Shown here in pieces: positions 24,913 through 32,828 of a DNA stretch of 42,176 bases (position 1 is its first letter; each line of letters opens with the position of its first letter). A program made the translations under genes and the position numbers. The stretch is taken from positions 7,152-49,327 of the forward strand of contig DELY01000046.1 of assembly GCA_002354655.1 (NCBI GenBank), read 5' to 3'. The notes below the pieces were generated by a model, which was not told the origin of the DNA, did not search any database, and was given only the letters and a program-made list of their open reading frames with translations. Source of the stretch: Pseudomonas sp. UBA2684. Its GTDB lineage: Bacteria > Pseudomonadota > Gammaproteobacteria > Pseudomonadales > Pseudomonadaceae.

Positions 24913-26415
24913 TTAGCGTCGTTTGCTGCCCAGTAACGAGCCCAGCAACCCCCGCACCAACTGCCGACCGATCTGGTTAGCGGCTTGGCGCACCGCCGTT
25001 TTCATTACTTGCCCGGCCAGGCTGCCCAGCAAATCGCCCGCCATGCCGCCAATGCCGGCTTCGGCTTTGCCGGCCTTGCTGGCTGTCACCTCATCAACCT
25101 GCTCGGCGGCGTCGGCACTGGCTTTGGCCGCACGGGCGGTGAGCAGCTCGTAGGCCGACTCACGATCCAGCGGTTTGTCGTAGCGCCCGAGCAGCGGCGA
25201 CTGGCGAATCAGTGCCGCCCGTTCGCTGTCGCTGAGCGGGCCAATGCGCGATTGCGGCGGCGCGATGGCCACGCGCTGCACCATGGCCGGCGTGCCCTTG
25301 TCTTCCAGGGTGCCGACCAGCGCTTCGCCGATCCCCAGTTCAGTCAGCACCGCAAGCGTGTCGAAGGCCGGATTGGGACGGAAACCATCGGCTACCGCAC
25401 GCAGGGATTTCTGCTCCTTGGCGGTGAAGGCGCGCAAGCCGTGTTGAATACGCAGGCCCAGCTGAGCCAGCACGTCATCCGGCAAATCGCCAGGCGACTG
25501 AGTGACGAAATACACCCCCACACCTTTCGAGCGAATCAGTCGCACCACCTGTTCCAGGCGCTCCTGCAAGGCTTTCGGGGTGTCGGCGAAGAGCAGATGC
25601 GCCTCATCGAAAAACAGCGCCAACAGCGGCTTGTCGGCATCGCCACGCTCCGGCAGTTGCTCGAACAACTCGGCCAGCAGCCATAGCAGGAAAGTCGCGT
25701 AGACCTTCGGCGCTTCGTGCACCAGGCGGCTGGCATCGAGCAGGTGAATCCGCCCACGGCCGTCACGGTCGGGCTGGAGAATGTCTTGCAGTTGCAGCGC
25801 CGGCTCGCCGAACAAGGCTTCGGCGCCCTGTTGCTCGAGGCTCGATAGCCGCCGCAGCAGCGCCTGCGACGAGGTATTGGTGAACAGCGCACTGTCCTCA
25901 CCGAGCACCTCGGGGTGGTCTTTGAGGTGCGTCAGCAGCGCTTTCAAGTCCTTCAGGTCGAGCAGCAGCAAGCCTTCGCGGTCTGCCACCTTGAAGGCGG
26001 CATACAGCGCGGCTTGCTGGCTGTCGGTCAACTCCAGCAACGCACCGAGCAACAACGGGCCCATTTCACTGAGCGTGGTGCGCAGCGGGTGGCCGCTTTG
26101 GCCATGAATGTCCCACAGCGTCACCGGGTAGGCGGTCGGCTGATGAGCGAGCCAGGGCATGCTGGCGATTCGTTCGGCGACCTTGCCCTGCGGCGCACCC
26201 GCAGCGCCAAGACCACACAGGTCACCCTTCACATCGGCGGCAAACACCGCCACGCCGGCATCGCTGAACGTCTCGACAAGACGTTGCAGCGTCACCGTCT
26301 TGCCGGTCCCGGTAGCGCCCGCCACCAGACCATGCCGATTGGCCAACCGCAGCGCCTGGCCGACTGGCTGACCGGAAAGGTCAGCGCCCAAAACAAACTG
26401 ATTCGATACAGGCAT
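24913..26415 (-). CDS. HerA-like / YjgR family (DUF853) ATPase
   Basis: The protein has 500 aa, the same length as E. coli YjgR. It is a P-loop ATPase of the HerA/FtsK-like DUF853 group: Walker A GATGTGKT (33-40), ADVKGDLCGLG after it, Walker B LLALFFDEAHLLF, and sensor-like YFVTQSPGDLPDDVLAQLG. The C-terminus is a basic, helical tail (GRQLVRGLLGSLLGSKRR). I chose the ATG at 26415 because AGGGG lies 9 nt upstream; for the in-frame ATG at 26424 that site would be adjacent to the start codon. HerA proteins pump DNA with NurA in archaea, but no NurA-like nuclease is next to it. The role of YjgR-type proteins is not established. Confidence 0.9.
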   Translation of the reverse strand: MPVSNQFVLGADLSGQPVGQALRLANRHGLVAGATGTGKTVTLQRLVETFSDAGVAVFAADVKGDLCGLGAAGAPQGKVAERIASMPWLAHQPTAYPVTLWDIHGQSGHPLRTTLSEMGPLLLGALLELTDSQQAALYAAFKVADREGLLLLDLKDLKALLTHLKDHPEVLGEDSALFTNTSSQALLRRLSSLEQQGAEALFGEPALQLQDILQPDRDGRGRIHLLDASRLVHEAPKVYATFLLWLLAELFEQLPERGDADKPLLALFFDEAHLLFADTPKALQERLEQVVRLIRSKGVGVYFVTQSPGDLPDDVLAQLGLRIQHGLRAFTAKEQKSLRAVADGFRPNPAFDTLAVLTELGIGEALVGTLEDKGTPAMVQRVAIAPPQSRIGPLSDSERAALIRQSPLLGRYDKPLDRESAYELLTARAAKASADAAEQVDEVTASKAGKAEAGIGGMAGDLLGSLAGQVMKTAVRQAANQIGRQLVRGLLGSLLGSKRR

Positions 26416-26436
26416 CTTTGCCATCCCCTGGGTTAG

Positions 26437-26592
26437 CAGGCCGTTGAAAAATGTAGCGAGCGAAGACTAGGCAAGGCGAAATCAGGCGAAAAAGCGCAGT
26501 GTACGAGTTGTACATGAGCATTTTGACTGGGCTCGCATTCGAGGCTGAGTTCAACGCGGCATAGTCGAGCGCAGTAGTTTTTCAACGGCCTG
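26437..26592. mobile_element. 156-bp inverted-repeat element (MITE-like)
   Basis: The ends are perfect 15-bp inverted repeats: CAGGCCGTTGAAAAA (26437-26451) and TTTTTCAACGGCCTG (26578-26592). The arms continue as an imperfect palindrome towards a TGTACGAGTTGTACA centre. There is no open frame. I recall similar sequences in many Pseudomonas intergenic regions. Confidence 0.72.
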
Positions 26593-26593
26593 T

Positions 26594-26621
26594 TAAAGCT
26601 TTACTGCTGATATGCCGACAT
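26594..26621 (+). promoter_or_regulatory. Candidate sigma-28 (FliA) promoter of the chemoreceptor gene
   Basis: TAAAGCTT (26594) and GCCGACAT (26614) resemble the flagellar sigma consensus TAAAGTTT-N11-GCCGATAA with one extra spacer base. It lies 84 nt before the ATG and directly abuts the MITE-like element. Confidence 0.4.
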
Positions 26622-26705
26622 ATCGAGCATCGCCGACTCACAGGCGCAAACTGTGCCCGACACCAGCCTAAGACTGGTGCCAGACCTCACCGGACGCAAG
26701 AAACC

Positions 26706-28583
26706 ATGACCAATAACCTGAAGTTCAGCCACAAGATTTTGCTCGCGGCCTCTCTGGTGGTGATCGCCGCCTTCTCGTTATTCACCTTGTACAACGATTA
26801 TTTGCAACGCAATGCGATCCGCGCTGACCTGGAAAGCTACCTGCACGAGATGGGCAACGTGACGGCGGGCAACATCCAGAACTGGCTGTCCGGGCGCATT
26901 CTGCTGGTCGAAAGTGCCGCGCAATCGATCGCCAGGAACGCCGACGCCGATCAAGTGGTCGGTCTGCTGGAACAGAGAGCCCTGACCTCGACCTTCGCCT
27001 TCACCTACCTGGGCAGCGCAGACGGCGCCTTCACCATGCGCCCGGACAGTGCCATGCCGGACGGCTACGACCCGCGCAGCCGCCCCTGGTACAAGGATGC
27101 CGTCGCCGCTGGCGGCACCACCCTCACCGAACCCTATGTGGATGCCGCCACCAGCGAGCTGATCATCACCATCGCCACCCCGGCACAACCGGCCGGCGTG
27201 GTGGGTGGCGACCTCAGCCTGCAAACCCTGGTGACGATCATCAACTCGCTGGATTTCGACGGCCTCGGTTATGCGTTCCTGGTCAGCGCCGACGGCAAGA
27301 TTCTGGTGCACCCGGAAAAAGACCTGGTGATGAAGTCGCTCACGGATGTGTACCCGACCAATACACCGCGCATCGGCAGCGACTTCAGCGAAGCCGAATC
27401 GAATGGCGACACGCGCATTCTCACCTTCGCCCCGGTCAAGGGCCTACCGTCGGTCGACTGGTACGTCGGCCTGTCGATCGACAAGGCCAAGGCCTACTCC
27501 ATGCTCAGCGAGTTCCGCGCCTCGGCGATCGTCGCGACCGTGATTGCGGTGGTGTTGATCATCCTGCTGCTGAGCATGCTGATTCGCGTGCTGATGCAGC
27601 CGCTGAACGTGATGGGTAAAACCATGCAGGACATCGCCCAGGGCGAAGGCGACCTGACCAAGCGCCTGGCGATCCAGTCCAACGACGAATTCGGCGAACT
27701 GGCCAAGGCCTTCAACCGCTTCGTCGAGCGGATTCACGGCTCGATCCGCGAAGTATCCTCGGCCACCAGCCAGGTCAACGAAGTGGCGAAACTGGTGGTC
27801 AACGCCTCCAACTCGTCGATGCTCAACTCCGACGAACAGGCCAGTCGCACCAACAGCGTGGCGGCAGCGATCAACGAATTGGGCGCTGCCGCCCAGGAAA
27901 TCGCGCGCAACGCCGCGGATGCCTCGACCCACGCCTCGGATGCACGCCAGCAAGCCGAAGATGGCCGTCAGGTGGTGGAAAAAACCATCCATGCGATGAA
28001 CGACCTGTCCGGCAAGATCCGTGCGTCCTGCAGCCATATCGAAACGCTGAACGGCAAGACGGTGAATATCGGGCAGATTCTCGAAGTGATCAAAAGCATC
28101 TCCCAGCAAACCAACCTGCTGGCGCTCAACGCGGCGATCGAAGCAGCACGGGCCGGGGAAGCGGGTCGCGGTTTTGCCGTGGTCGCCGACGAGGTGCGCA
28201 ACCTGGCGCACCGCACCCAGGAGTCGGCGCAGGAAATCGAGAAGATGATCGAAGAGCTGCAAATCGGCTCGCGTGAGTCGGTCACCACCATGACCGAAAG
28301 CCAGCGCTACAGCGAAGAAAGCGTGGAAATTGCCAACCAGGCGGGCGAGCGACTGGGCAGCGTGACCCAGCGCATCGGCGAGATCGACGGCATGAACCAG
28401 TCGGTGGCCACCGCCACCGAAGAGCAGACCTCGGTGATCGAATCGCTGAACATGGACATCATCGAAATCAACACCCTCAACCAGGAAGGCGTGGAAAACC
28501 TCCAGGCCACCCTGCGCGCCTGCGGCGACCTGGAGCAGCAGGCGTCGCGACTCAAGCTACTGGTGGACAGCTTCCGCATCTAA
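26706..28583 (+). CDS. Methyl-accepting chemotaxis protein with dCache amino-acid-type sensor (PctA-like)
   Basis: Transmembrane chemoreceptor, 625 aa. TM1 is about residues 11-29, the periplasmic dCache domain about 32-275, TM2 about 276-300, then HAMP (about 302-355) and the signalling domain with the invariant tip [20 protein letters not shown]. In the distal Cache pocket, Tyr121, Arg126, Trp128, Tyr129, Tyr144, Asp146 and Asp169 reproduce the known amino-acid binding motif (DPRSRPWY then EPYVDAAT), with nearly the same numbering as P. aeruginosa PctA. An L-amino acid ligand is therefore likely. No CheR-tethering pentapeptide is seen at the C-terminus. A hairpin follows the gene. Confidence 0.95.
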   Translation: MTNNLKFSHKILLAASLVVIAAFSLFTLYNDYLQRNAIRADLESYLHEMGNVTAGNIQNWLSGRILLVESAAQSIARNADADQVVGLLEQRALTSTFAFTYLGSADGAFTMRPDSAMPDGYDPRSRPWYKDAVAAGGTTLTEPYVDAATSELIITIATPAQPAGVVGGDLSLQTLVTIINSLDFDGLGYAFLVSADGKILVHPEKDLVMKSLTDVYPTNTPRIGSDFSEAESNGDTRILTFAPVKGLPSVDWYVGLSIDKAKAYSMLSEFRASAIVATVIAVVLIILLLSMLIRVLMQPLNVMGKTMQDIAQGEGDLTKRLAIQSNDEFGELAKAFNRFVERIHGSIREVSSATSQVNEVAKLVVNASNSSMLNSDEQASRTNSVAAAINELGAAAQEIARNAADASTHASDARQQAEDGRQVVEKTIHAMNDLSGKIRASCSHIETLNGKTVNIGQILEVIKSISQQTNLLALNAAIEAARAGEAGRGFAVVADEVRNLAHRTQESAQEIEKMIEELQIGSRESVTTMTESQRYSEESVEIANQAGERLGSVTQRIGEIDGMNQSVATATEEQTSVIESLNMDIIEINTLNQEGVENLQATLRACGDLEQQASRLKLLVDSFRI

Positions 28584-28598
28584 GACGCGGGCCGGTGC

Positions 28599-28631
28599 AG
28601 TCGGGTGGGTCGGATGGCGGCCCACCCGACT
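28599..28631 (+). terminator. Hairpin terminator after the chemoreceptor gene
   Basis: AGTCGGGTGGG and CCCACCCGACT form a perfect 11-bp stem over an 11-nt loop, 15 nt after the stop. Only a weak T-rich stretch follows. It overlaps neither gene and separates two convergent genes. Confidence 0.65.
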
Positions 28632-28634
28632 CGT

Positions 28635-28820
28635 CTATTTCTCCGGCGGACTTTCCGGCTTATCGCCAGTCGTCCGTTGCAGTTGCTGCCACAACTCGGC
28701 GGCACCGGGAAACTCGGTGCCATTCTCCGGGCTCAGAGCATCCGGGTCGTAGCGCCTGACACAGCCCTCACCCAAGGTCGGCGGTGGAGTCGAGGTGACG
28801 CGGTCGAGTGGATCACTCAT
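28635..28820 (-). CDS. Small hypothetical protein (61 aa)
   Basis: A short, acidic, proline-rich protein (SDPLDRVTSTPPPTLGEGCV then YDPDALSPENGTEFPGAAEL). AGAGGAG lies 6 nt before the ATG at 28820, which is strong evidence for translation; an adjacent TTG would also be open. No domain, signal peptide or membrane segment is seen. It may be co-transcribed upstream with or independent of the CBS gene (54-nt gap, same strand). Function unknown. Confidence 0.68.
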   Translation of the reverse strand: MSDPLDRVTSTPPPTLGEGCVRRYDPDALSPENGTEFPGAAELWQQLQRTTGDKPESPPEK

Positions 28821-28874
28821 CAAACACTCCTCTTGCTGGCAATGCCGCGGCCTTCAATCACTCGCGCCCGCCGC

Positions 28875-29300
28875 TCAATTGACTGCCAAGTGGCCCTGTT
28901 CATGCTGGGCGAATTCCTTGACGGCTCGCAGCACATCGCTGCGGCTGATCTGGCCGATCAAGCGGCCCTCCTCGATCACCGGCATACGCCGCCGGCGGCC
29001 ACGCAAAAACCGCTCGGACACCTCGATGATGTCGGTCTCGGGCGAGATGGTTTCGACTTCCGTGGTCATGTACATGCTGACATTGCCACCAATGGCCTCG
29101 TAGTAGGCCCCGGAGAGTATCCCGCGCAGGCAGTCGCCTTCGGAAAGCAGGCCGATCAGATGACCTTGGGCGTCGACCACCGGAGCGCCGGAAATCCGGT
29201 GCTCCAACAGCCGATTGATGGCGGTGAACAGATCCGTATCAGCGCGGAAGGTCACCAGGTGGCGGGTCATGTAGTCCCGTACTTTGATTGACTTGAGCAT
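28875..29300 (-). CDS. CBS domain-pair protein
   Basis: The protein has 141 aa with two CBS motifs forming one Bateman module: VRDYMTRHLVTFRADTDL to LIGLLSEGDCLRG (about 7-60), and MYMTTEVETISPETDI to LIGQISRSDVLRAV (about 76-128). Such modules bind adenosyl ligands and act as energy sensors. No effector domain is fused. AGGAGT precedes the ATG at 29300. The longer open frame reaches back into purU and is not credible. The gap to purU is 46 nt and contains a 7-bp hairpin. Confidence 0.93.
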   Translation of the reverse strand: MLKSIKVRDYMTRHLVTFRADTDLFTAINRLLEHRISGAPVVDAQGHLIGLLSEGDCLRGILSGAYYEAIGGNVSMYMTTEVETISPETDIIEVSERFLRGRRRRMPVIEEGRLIGQISRSDVLRAVKEFAQHEQGHLAVN

Positions 29301-29313
29301 GAGTGAACTCCTG

Positions 29314-29340
29314 TGTCGTGCACCAGGCCGGAACACGACA
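29314..29340. other. Hairpin between purU and the CBS gene
   Basis: TGTCGTG and CACGACA (7 bp) pair over a 13-nt loop. The sequence GTCGTGCACCAG in it is repeated inside the purU 3' end (29370-29381). Confidence 0.4.
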
Positions 29341-29346
29341 AGGCGA

Positions 29347-30198
29347 TCAGTCGAACACCACCGTCTTGTTGTCGTGCACCAGCACGCGGTCTTCCAAGTG
29401 ATAGCGTAGCCCACGCGAGAGCACCATCTTCTCCACGTCCTTACCCAGGCGCACCATTTCCTCGATGCTGTCGCGGTGGCTGACGCGCACCACGTCCTGC
29501 TCGATGATCGGCCCGGCGTCCAACTCCTCGGTGACGTAGTGCGAAGTCGCGCCGATCAGCTTGACGCCACGCAGCGAGGCCTGGTGATAGGGCTTGGCGC
29601 CGACGAAAGACGGCAGGAAGCTATGGTGGATATTGATCACCCGCTGAGCGAAATCACGGCATAGCTGCGGCGGCAGGATCTGCATATAACGCGCAAGGAC
29701 AATCACATCGGCCTGGTGGCTTGCGATCAGCCGCGCCACTTCATCGAAGGCCGGCTGCTTGTTCAGCGGATCGACCGGCACGTGGAAATAAGGAATACCG
29801 TGCCACTCGACCATGCTGCGCAGGTCGTTATGGTTGGAAATCACGCAGGGAATATCGCAATCCAGTTCATCGCTGTGCCAGCGGTGCAGCAAGTCCGCCA
29901 GGCAATGCGATTCGCGGCTGGCCATCAACACCACACGCTTTTTCTGCGCCGAATCGGTGATTCGCCACTCCATGGAAAACTCGCGCGCGATCGGCGCGAA
30001 CGCCTGGCGAAAGCCGTCCAGATCAAATGGCAAGGAGTCGGCGCGAATTTCGTGGCGCATAAAGAACCAACCACTTTGATTATCCGAGTGATGACTCGCC
30101 TCGGTAATCCAGCCGTTATAGGTGGCCAGAAAGTTACTGACCTTGGCCACGATACCGACGCGGTCTGGACAGGCTATGACCAGCCGAAAAGTGCGCAT
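29347..30198 (-). CDS. purU: Formyltetrahydrofolate deformylase
   Basis: Hydrolyses 10-formyl-THF to formate and THF, balancing the C1 pool. The 283 aa comprise an N-terminal ACT domain (about 5-85: LVIACPDRVGIVAKVSNFLA) and a formyltransferase domain (about 90-283) with CVISNHNDLRSMVEW, the catalytic NIHHSFLPSF and SHYVTEELDAGPIIEQD. The ATG at 30198 has GGAG 6 nt upstream and gives the family start MRTFRLVIACPD. Confidence 0.96.
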   Translation of the reverse strand: MRTFRLVIACPDRVGIVAKVSNFLATYNGWITEASHHSDNQSGWFFMRHEIRADSLPFDLDGFRQAFAPIAREFSMEWRITDSAQKKRVVLMASRESHCLADLLHRWHSDELDCDIPCVISNHNDLRSMVEWHGIPYFHVPVDPLNKQPAFDEVARLIASHQADVIVLARYMQILPPQLCRDFAQRVINIHHSFLPSFVGAKPYHQASLRGVKLIGATSHYVTEELDAGPIIEQDVVRVSHRDSIEEMVRLGKDVEKMVLSRGLRYHLEDRVLVHDNKTVVFD

Positions 30199-30278
30199 GG
30201 GAAACTCCAGAAAATTCGCAAAGTCGGCCATTTTAGCCACAGCGCAGGAAAACTGCAGTATTCCTGCTGAGCCGCCCC

Positions 30279-30302
30279 GCGGCCTAAAGCCGCGGCCCCA
30301 CA
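30279..30302. repeat. REP-like unit (degenerate)
   Basis: CGCGGCCTAAAGCCGCGG then CCCCACA resembles the REP units in the aldarate operon. It is about 80 nt upstream of the purU start. Confidence 0.4.
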
Positions 30303-30495
30303 AATGGGTGCACAACCCGGCACTTGCCCGCGACGTTTTAGCCCACACGGGCAATGCGGTTTATTGACGATGCAAGGCCAATAGAAGACCTCTGAATTAA
30401 TTCAATATTTACCCACAGCGCGGCATCCTGGAGTTAATTCGCGGCAGCCTGCACAACTTTAATTTGCCCAACCGTGGCAAATTCTTACAAAGCGG

Positions 30496-30524
30496 TTTAC
30501 TTGTCAAAAGTGCCTGACTATTAT
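30496..30524 (+). promoter_or_regulatory. Candidate mvaT promoter
   Basis: -35 TTTACT, 17-bp spacer, -10 TATTAT, 46 nt before the ATG. The surrounding DNA is AT-rich. Confidence 0.5.
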
Positions 30525-30570
30525 TGCTAACACTTAGCCATCACCTCATCTGCAGATTAAGGTAAACCAC

Positions 30571-30945
30571 ATGTCGCTGATCAATGAATACCGCGCTACC
30601 GAAGAAGCCATCAAAGAACTGCAAGAGCGCCTGAAGAACCTGTCGCAAGACGACAAGCTGAAAAAAGAGCTGGAATTCGAAGGTAAACTGCGCACGCTGA
30701 TGGGTGAATACCAGAAGTCCCTGCGTGACATCATCGCCATGCTTGACCCGGAAGCCAAAAGCAATAAGGCCCCGCGTGCCGCCAAAGTGACCGGCACCAA
30801 ACGTGCCCGCAAAGTTAAGCAGTACAAAAACCCGAACACCGGTGAAGTGATCGAAACCAAAGGTGGCAATCACAAAACCCTGAAAGAGTGGAAAGCCAAG
30901 TGGGGCGCCGAGGTTGTAGAAGGCTGGGCCACCCTGCTGGGCTAA
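30571..30945 (+). CDS. mvaT: MvaT family H-NS-like nucleoid protein
   Basis: Pseudomonad xenogeneic silencer that binds AT-rich DNA and oligomerises along it. The protein has 124 aa, the exact length of P. aeruginosa MvaT. The N-terminal coiled coil (1-60) starts MSLINEYRATEEAIKELQER. The C-terminal DNA-binding domain (about 78-124) has the AT-pincer residues Arg80, Gly99 and Asn100 (KGGNHKTLKEWKAKWG). A bidirectional terminator follows. It could be the paralogue MvaU, but the sequence is closer to MvaT. Confidence 0.95.
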   Translation: MSLINEYRATEEAIKELQERLKNLSQDDKLKKELEFEGKLRTLMGEYQKSLRDIIAMLDPEAKSNKAPRAAKVTGTKRARKVKQYKNPNTGEVIETKGGNHKTLKEWKAKWGAEVVEGWATLLG

Positions 30946-30974
30946 GCCCCGCCGCGTCGCCGCCACTCAGCGAA

Positions 30975-31005
30975 TAAAAAACGCCAGCATTGCTGGCGTT
31001 TTTTT
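30975..31005. terminator. Bidirectional rho-independent terminator
   Basis: ACGCCAGC and GCTGGCGT (8 bp) with a 3-nt loop are flanked by an A run on the left and seven T on the right. It ends mvaT on the plus strand and exonuclease I on the minus strand. Confidence 0.92.
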
Positions 31006-31076
31006 ATGTGTTGCAGTTATGACAGCCCGCGGGCGAGGCAATGGACTGCAACCCAGCCCATGCCATGCGCCGCTGT

Positions 31077-32516
31077 TTATTCAGGCGCCACGGCATAGCG
31101 CTGACGCAAGCGCACAACATAGTCGCGCCACTCGGCCAATACCGCCTGCTGCGCCGGCGTTGCCGTGACGATTATTTCACCCAGGGCCGCCTCGAAACTC
31201 GCCACAGTATTCGGCGCACCATATGCCGGCAGCATTAAGCGTTGCTGACAGAATGCCCACCAACGCTGCTGCTCCTCGGGACTTAAGCTCGCCGGGAAGT
31301 TGCGCGCACGATAACGAAATAATAACTCCGGTAAGCGCCCATCATCGAATGGCCATACATCTTCGGCCAGGCGCGCCGGTTCGGCACGCCGCACTTGCTC
31401 GCATAAACGCCGGTCACGATCACCGATAAAACCGTCATACAACTGTTGTTCCGGATCTTCGCCAGGGGCGAACTCGTCTGCGCCATACACCTGGGCGAGT
31501 TTGTTCTGCCATAGCCCTTGCGCGGCAATCAAGCGATCTGCGCGCGCCTGATAATCCGTAGTATCCAATTGCAACCGCTGCATATCCTCGGCCCGTAATA
31601 CCGTCAGCGGCGCTACCACCGGGCAGCGGTTGATATGCAGCAACTTCAAGGGCACGGGTAACTCGCCATCGGCCAGTTGCTCGCGGCGGGTATACAAGCG
31701 CTGACGCAACGTTTCGCCGTCTTCGTCGAGCAACGGCGTCGGGTCGGCATGCAGGTCGCAGACAATCAACGCGTTGCGATTGCGCGGGTGCCACGCCAGT
31801 GGCAGAACCAGCGCCAAGTAATGCCGCGAACCGGCGAAGCGCCCGGAGATATGTACCAGCGGCTGCAACAGTTTTATCTGATCGAGCACCCGCTGTTTGC
31901 TGCGCAATTGATAGAGGTAGTCGTACAGCTTGGGCTGCTTGCTGCGGATCAAGCGCGCCAGGGCGATGGTCGCGCGTACGTCGGACAGCGCGTCGTGGGC
32001 CTGGCCGTGTTCGATGCCGTTGGCGGCGGTCAGCCGTTCGAGCTTGAGGCTGACGCGACCGTCCTCCTCCGGCCAGACCATCCCTTGCGGGCGCAAGGCA
32101 TAGGCGGTGCGCACCAGGTCGATCAGGTCCCAGCGGCTGTTGCCACTCTGCCACTCGCGGGCATAGGGATCGTAGAAATTGCGGTAAAGACTGTAGCGCG
32201 TGACTTCGTCGTCGAAGCGCAGGCTGTTGTAGCCCACCCCGCAGGTGCCTGGCTGAGCCAGTTCGGCATGCACCCGCGCCATGAACGCGGCTTCGCTCAG
32301 GCCCTGGGTCGCCAGCCGGCTCGGGGTGATGCCGGTGATCAGGCAGGCGGCCGGGTGCGGCAGGATGTCGTCGCTGGGCTGACAATAGATATTCAGCGGC
32401 TCGCCGATTTCGTTGAGGTCTTCATCGGTGCGAATCCCGGCGACCTGCACAGGGCGGTCGCGGCGCGGGTCGATACCGGTGGTTTCGTAGTCGTACCAGA
32501 ACAGGCTGGAGGTCAC
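31077..32516 (-). CDS. sbcB: Exodeoxyribonuclease I
   Basis: Single-strand-specific 3'-5' exonuclease used in recombination and mismatch repair. The 479 aa match the SbcB/ExoI family. The DEDDh active site is visible: Asp9 and Glu11 (WYDYETTG), Asp in the YNSLRFDDE segment, and His/Asp in HDALSDVRATI. The SH3-like and C-terminal helical domains follow (PLVHISGRFAGSRHYLALV; PELLFRYRARNFPASL). The start is GTG at 32516 with AGGA 8 nt upstream. It is convergent with mvaT. Confidence 0.96.
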   Translation of the reverse strand: MTSSLFWYDYETTGIDPRRDRPVQVAGIRTDEDLNEIGEPLNIYCQPSDDILPHPAACLITGITPSRLATQGLSEAAFMARVHAELAQPGTCGVGYNSLRFDDEVTRYSLYRNFYDPYAREWQSGNSRWDLIDLVRTAYALRPQGMVWPEEDGRVSLKLERLTAANGIEHGQAHDALSDVRATIALARLIRSKQPKLYDYLYQLRSKQRVLDQIKLLQPLVHISGRFAGSRHYLALVLPLAWHPRNRNALIVCDLHADPTPLLDEDGETLRQRLYTRREQLADGELPVPLKLLHINRCPVVAPLTVLRAEDMQRLQLDTTDYQARADRLIAAQGLWQNKLAQVYGADEFAPGEDPEQQLYDGFIGDRDRRLCEQVRRAEPARLAEDVWPFDDGRLPELLFRYRARNFPASLSPEEQQRWWAFCQQRLMLPAYGAPNTVASFEAALGEIIVTATPAQQAVLAEWRDYVVRLRQRYAVAPE

Positions 32517-32828
32517 GGCGGTTTCCTAAAAACAGAATACGACGCCAGTCTAGCACTGCCCAACCGAGCACCTGAGACGGCCCCCGTGTGGATCTAGCCG
32601 CAGATTGCCGCTAGTGGCCTGTACGGCTAGTTGGTTAACTCAAGTTCGGATGGCCGAGGCTCTGAGACAAGGCGCTGCGACGAGTCATAGCTGGCTATGG
32701 CGAGGAGCAGCAACGCAGTATCGAAGCCTCGGACGCCGAAATTGACTAATTGAACTAGCCACACAGGCCACCAGACGGGTTGCTTCGCCGCTGGCCGCTG
32801 GCTAGCATCGGGGTTTCCCCATCGCAGT
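32517..32828. other. Intergenic spacer with a 156-bp inverted-repeat element
   Basis: This 312-nt stretch holds the promoter region of exonuclease I, the MITE-like element (32615-32770), and the upstream region of the RDD operon, for which no clear promoter was found. Confidence 0.55.
32615..32770. mobile_element. 156-bp long-hairpin element (MITE-like)
   Basis: The ends TGGCCTGT and ACAGGCCA are exact inverted repeats. The arms stay complementary for about 75 bp each (CGGCTAGTT with AACTAGCC; CCGAGGCT with AGCCTCGG), so nearly the whole element is one imperfect palindrome. It is non-coding. Its sequence is unlike the equal-length element at 26437. Confidence 0.68.

Larger units (their letters stand above)
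30199..30570. other. Control region between purU and mvaT
   Basis: This 372-nt stretch holds a REP-like unit (30279-30302), AT-rich DNA (about 30380-30540) that would suit binding by MvaT itself, and the candidate mvaT promoter (30496-30524). No gene is seen. Confidence 0.55.

Noticed and set aside
30541-30966. 141-codon minus-strand frame opposite mvaT
   Set aside because: Phe-rich antisense shadow of mvaT, which matches its family residue by residue.
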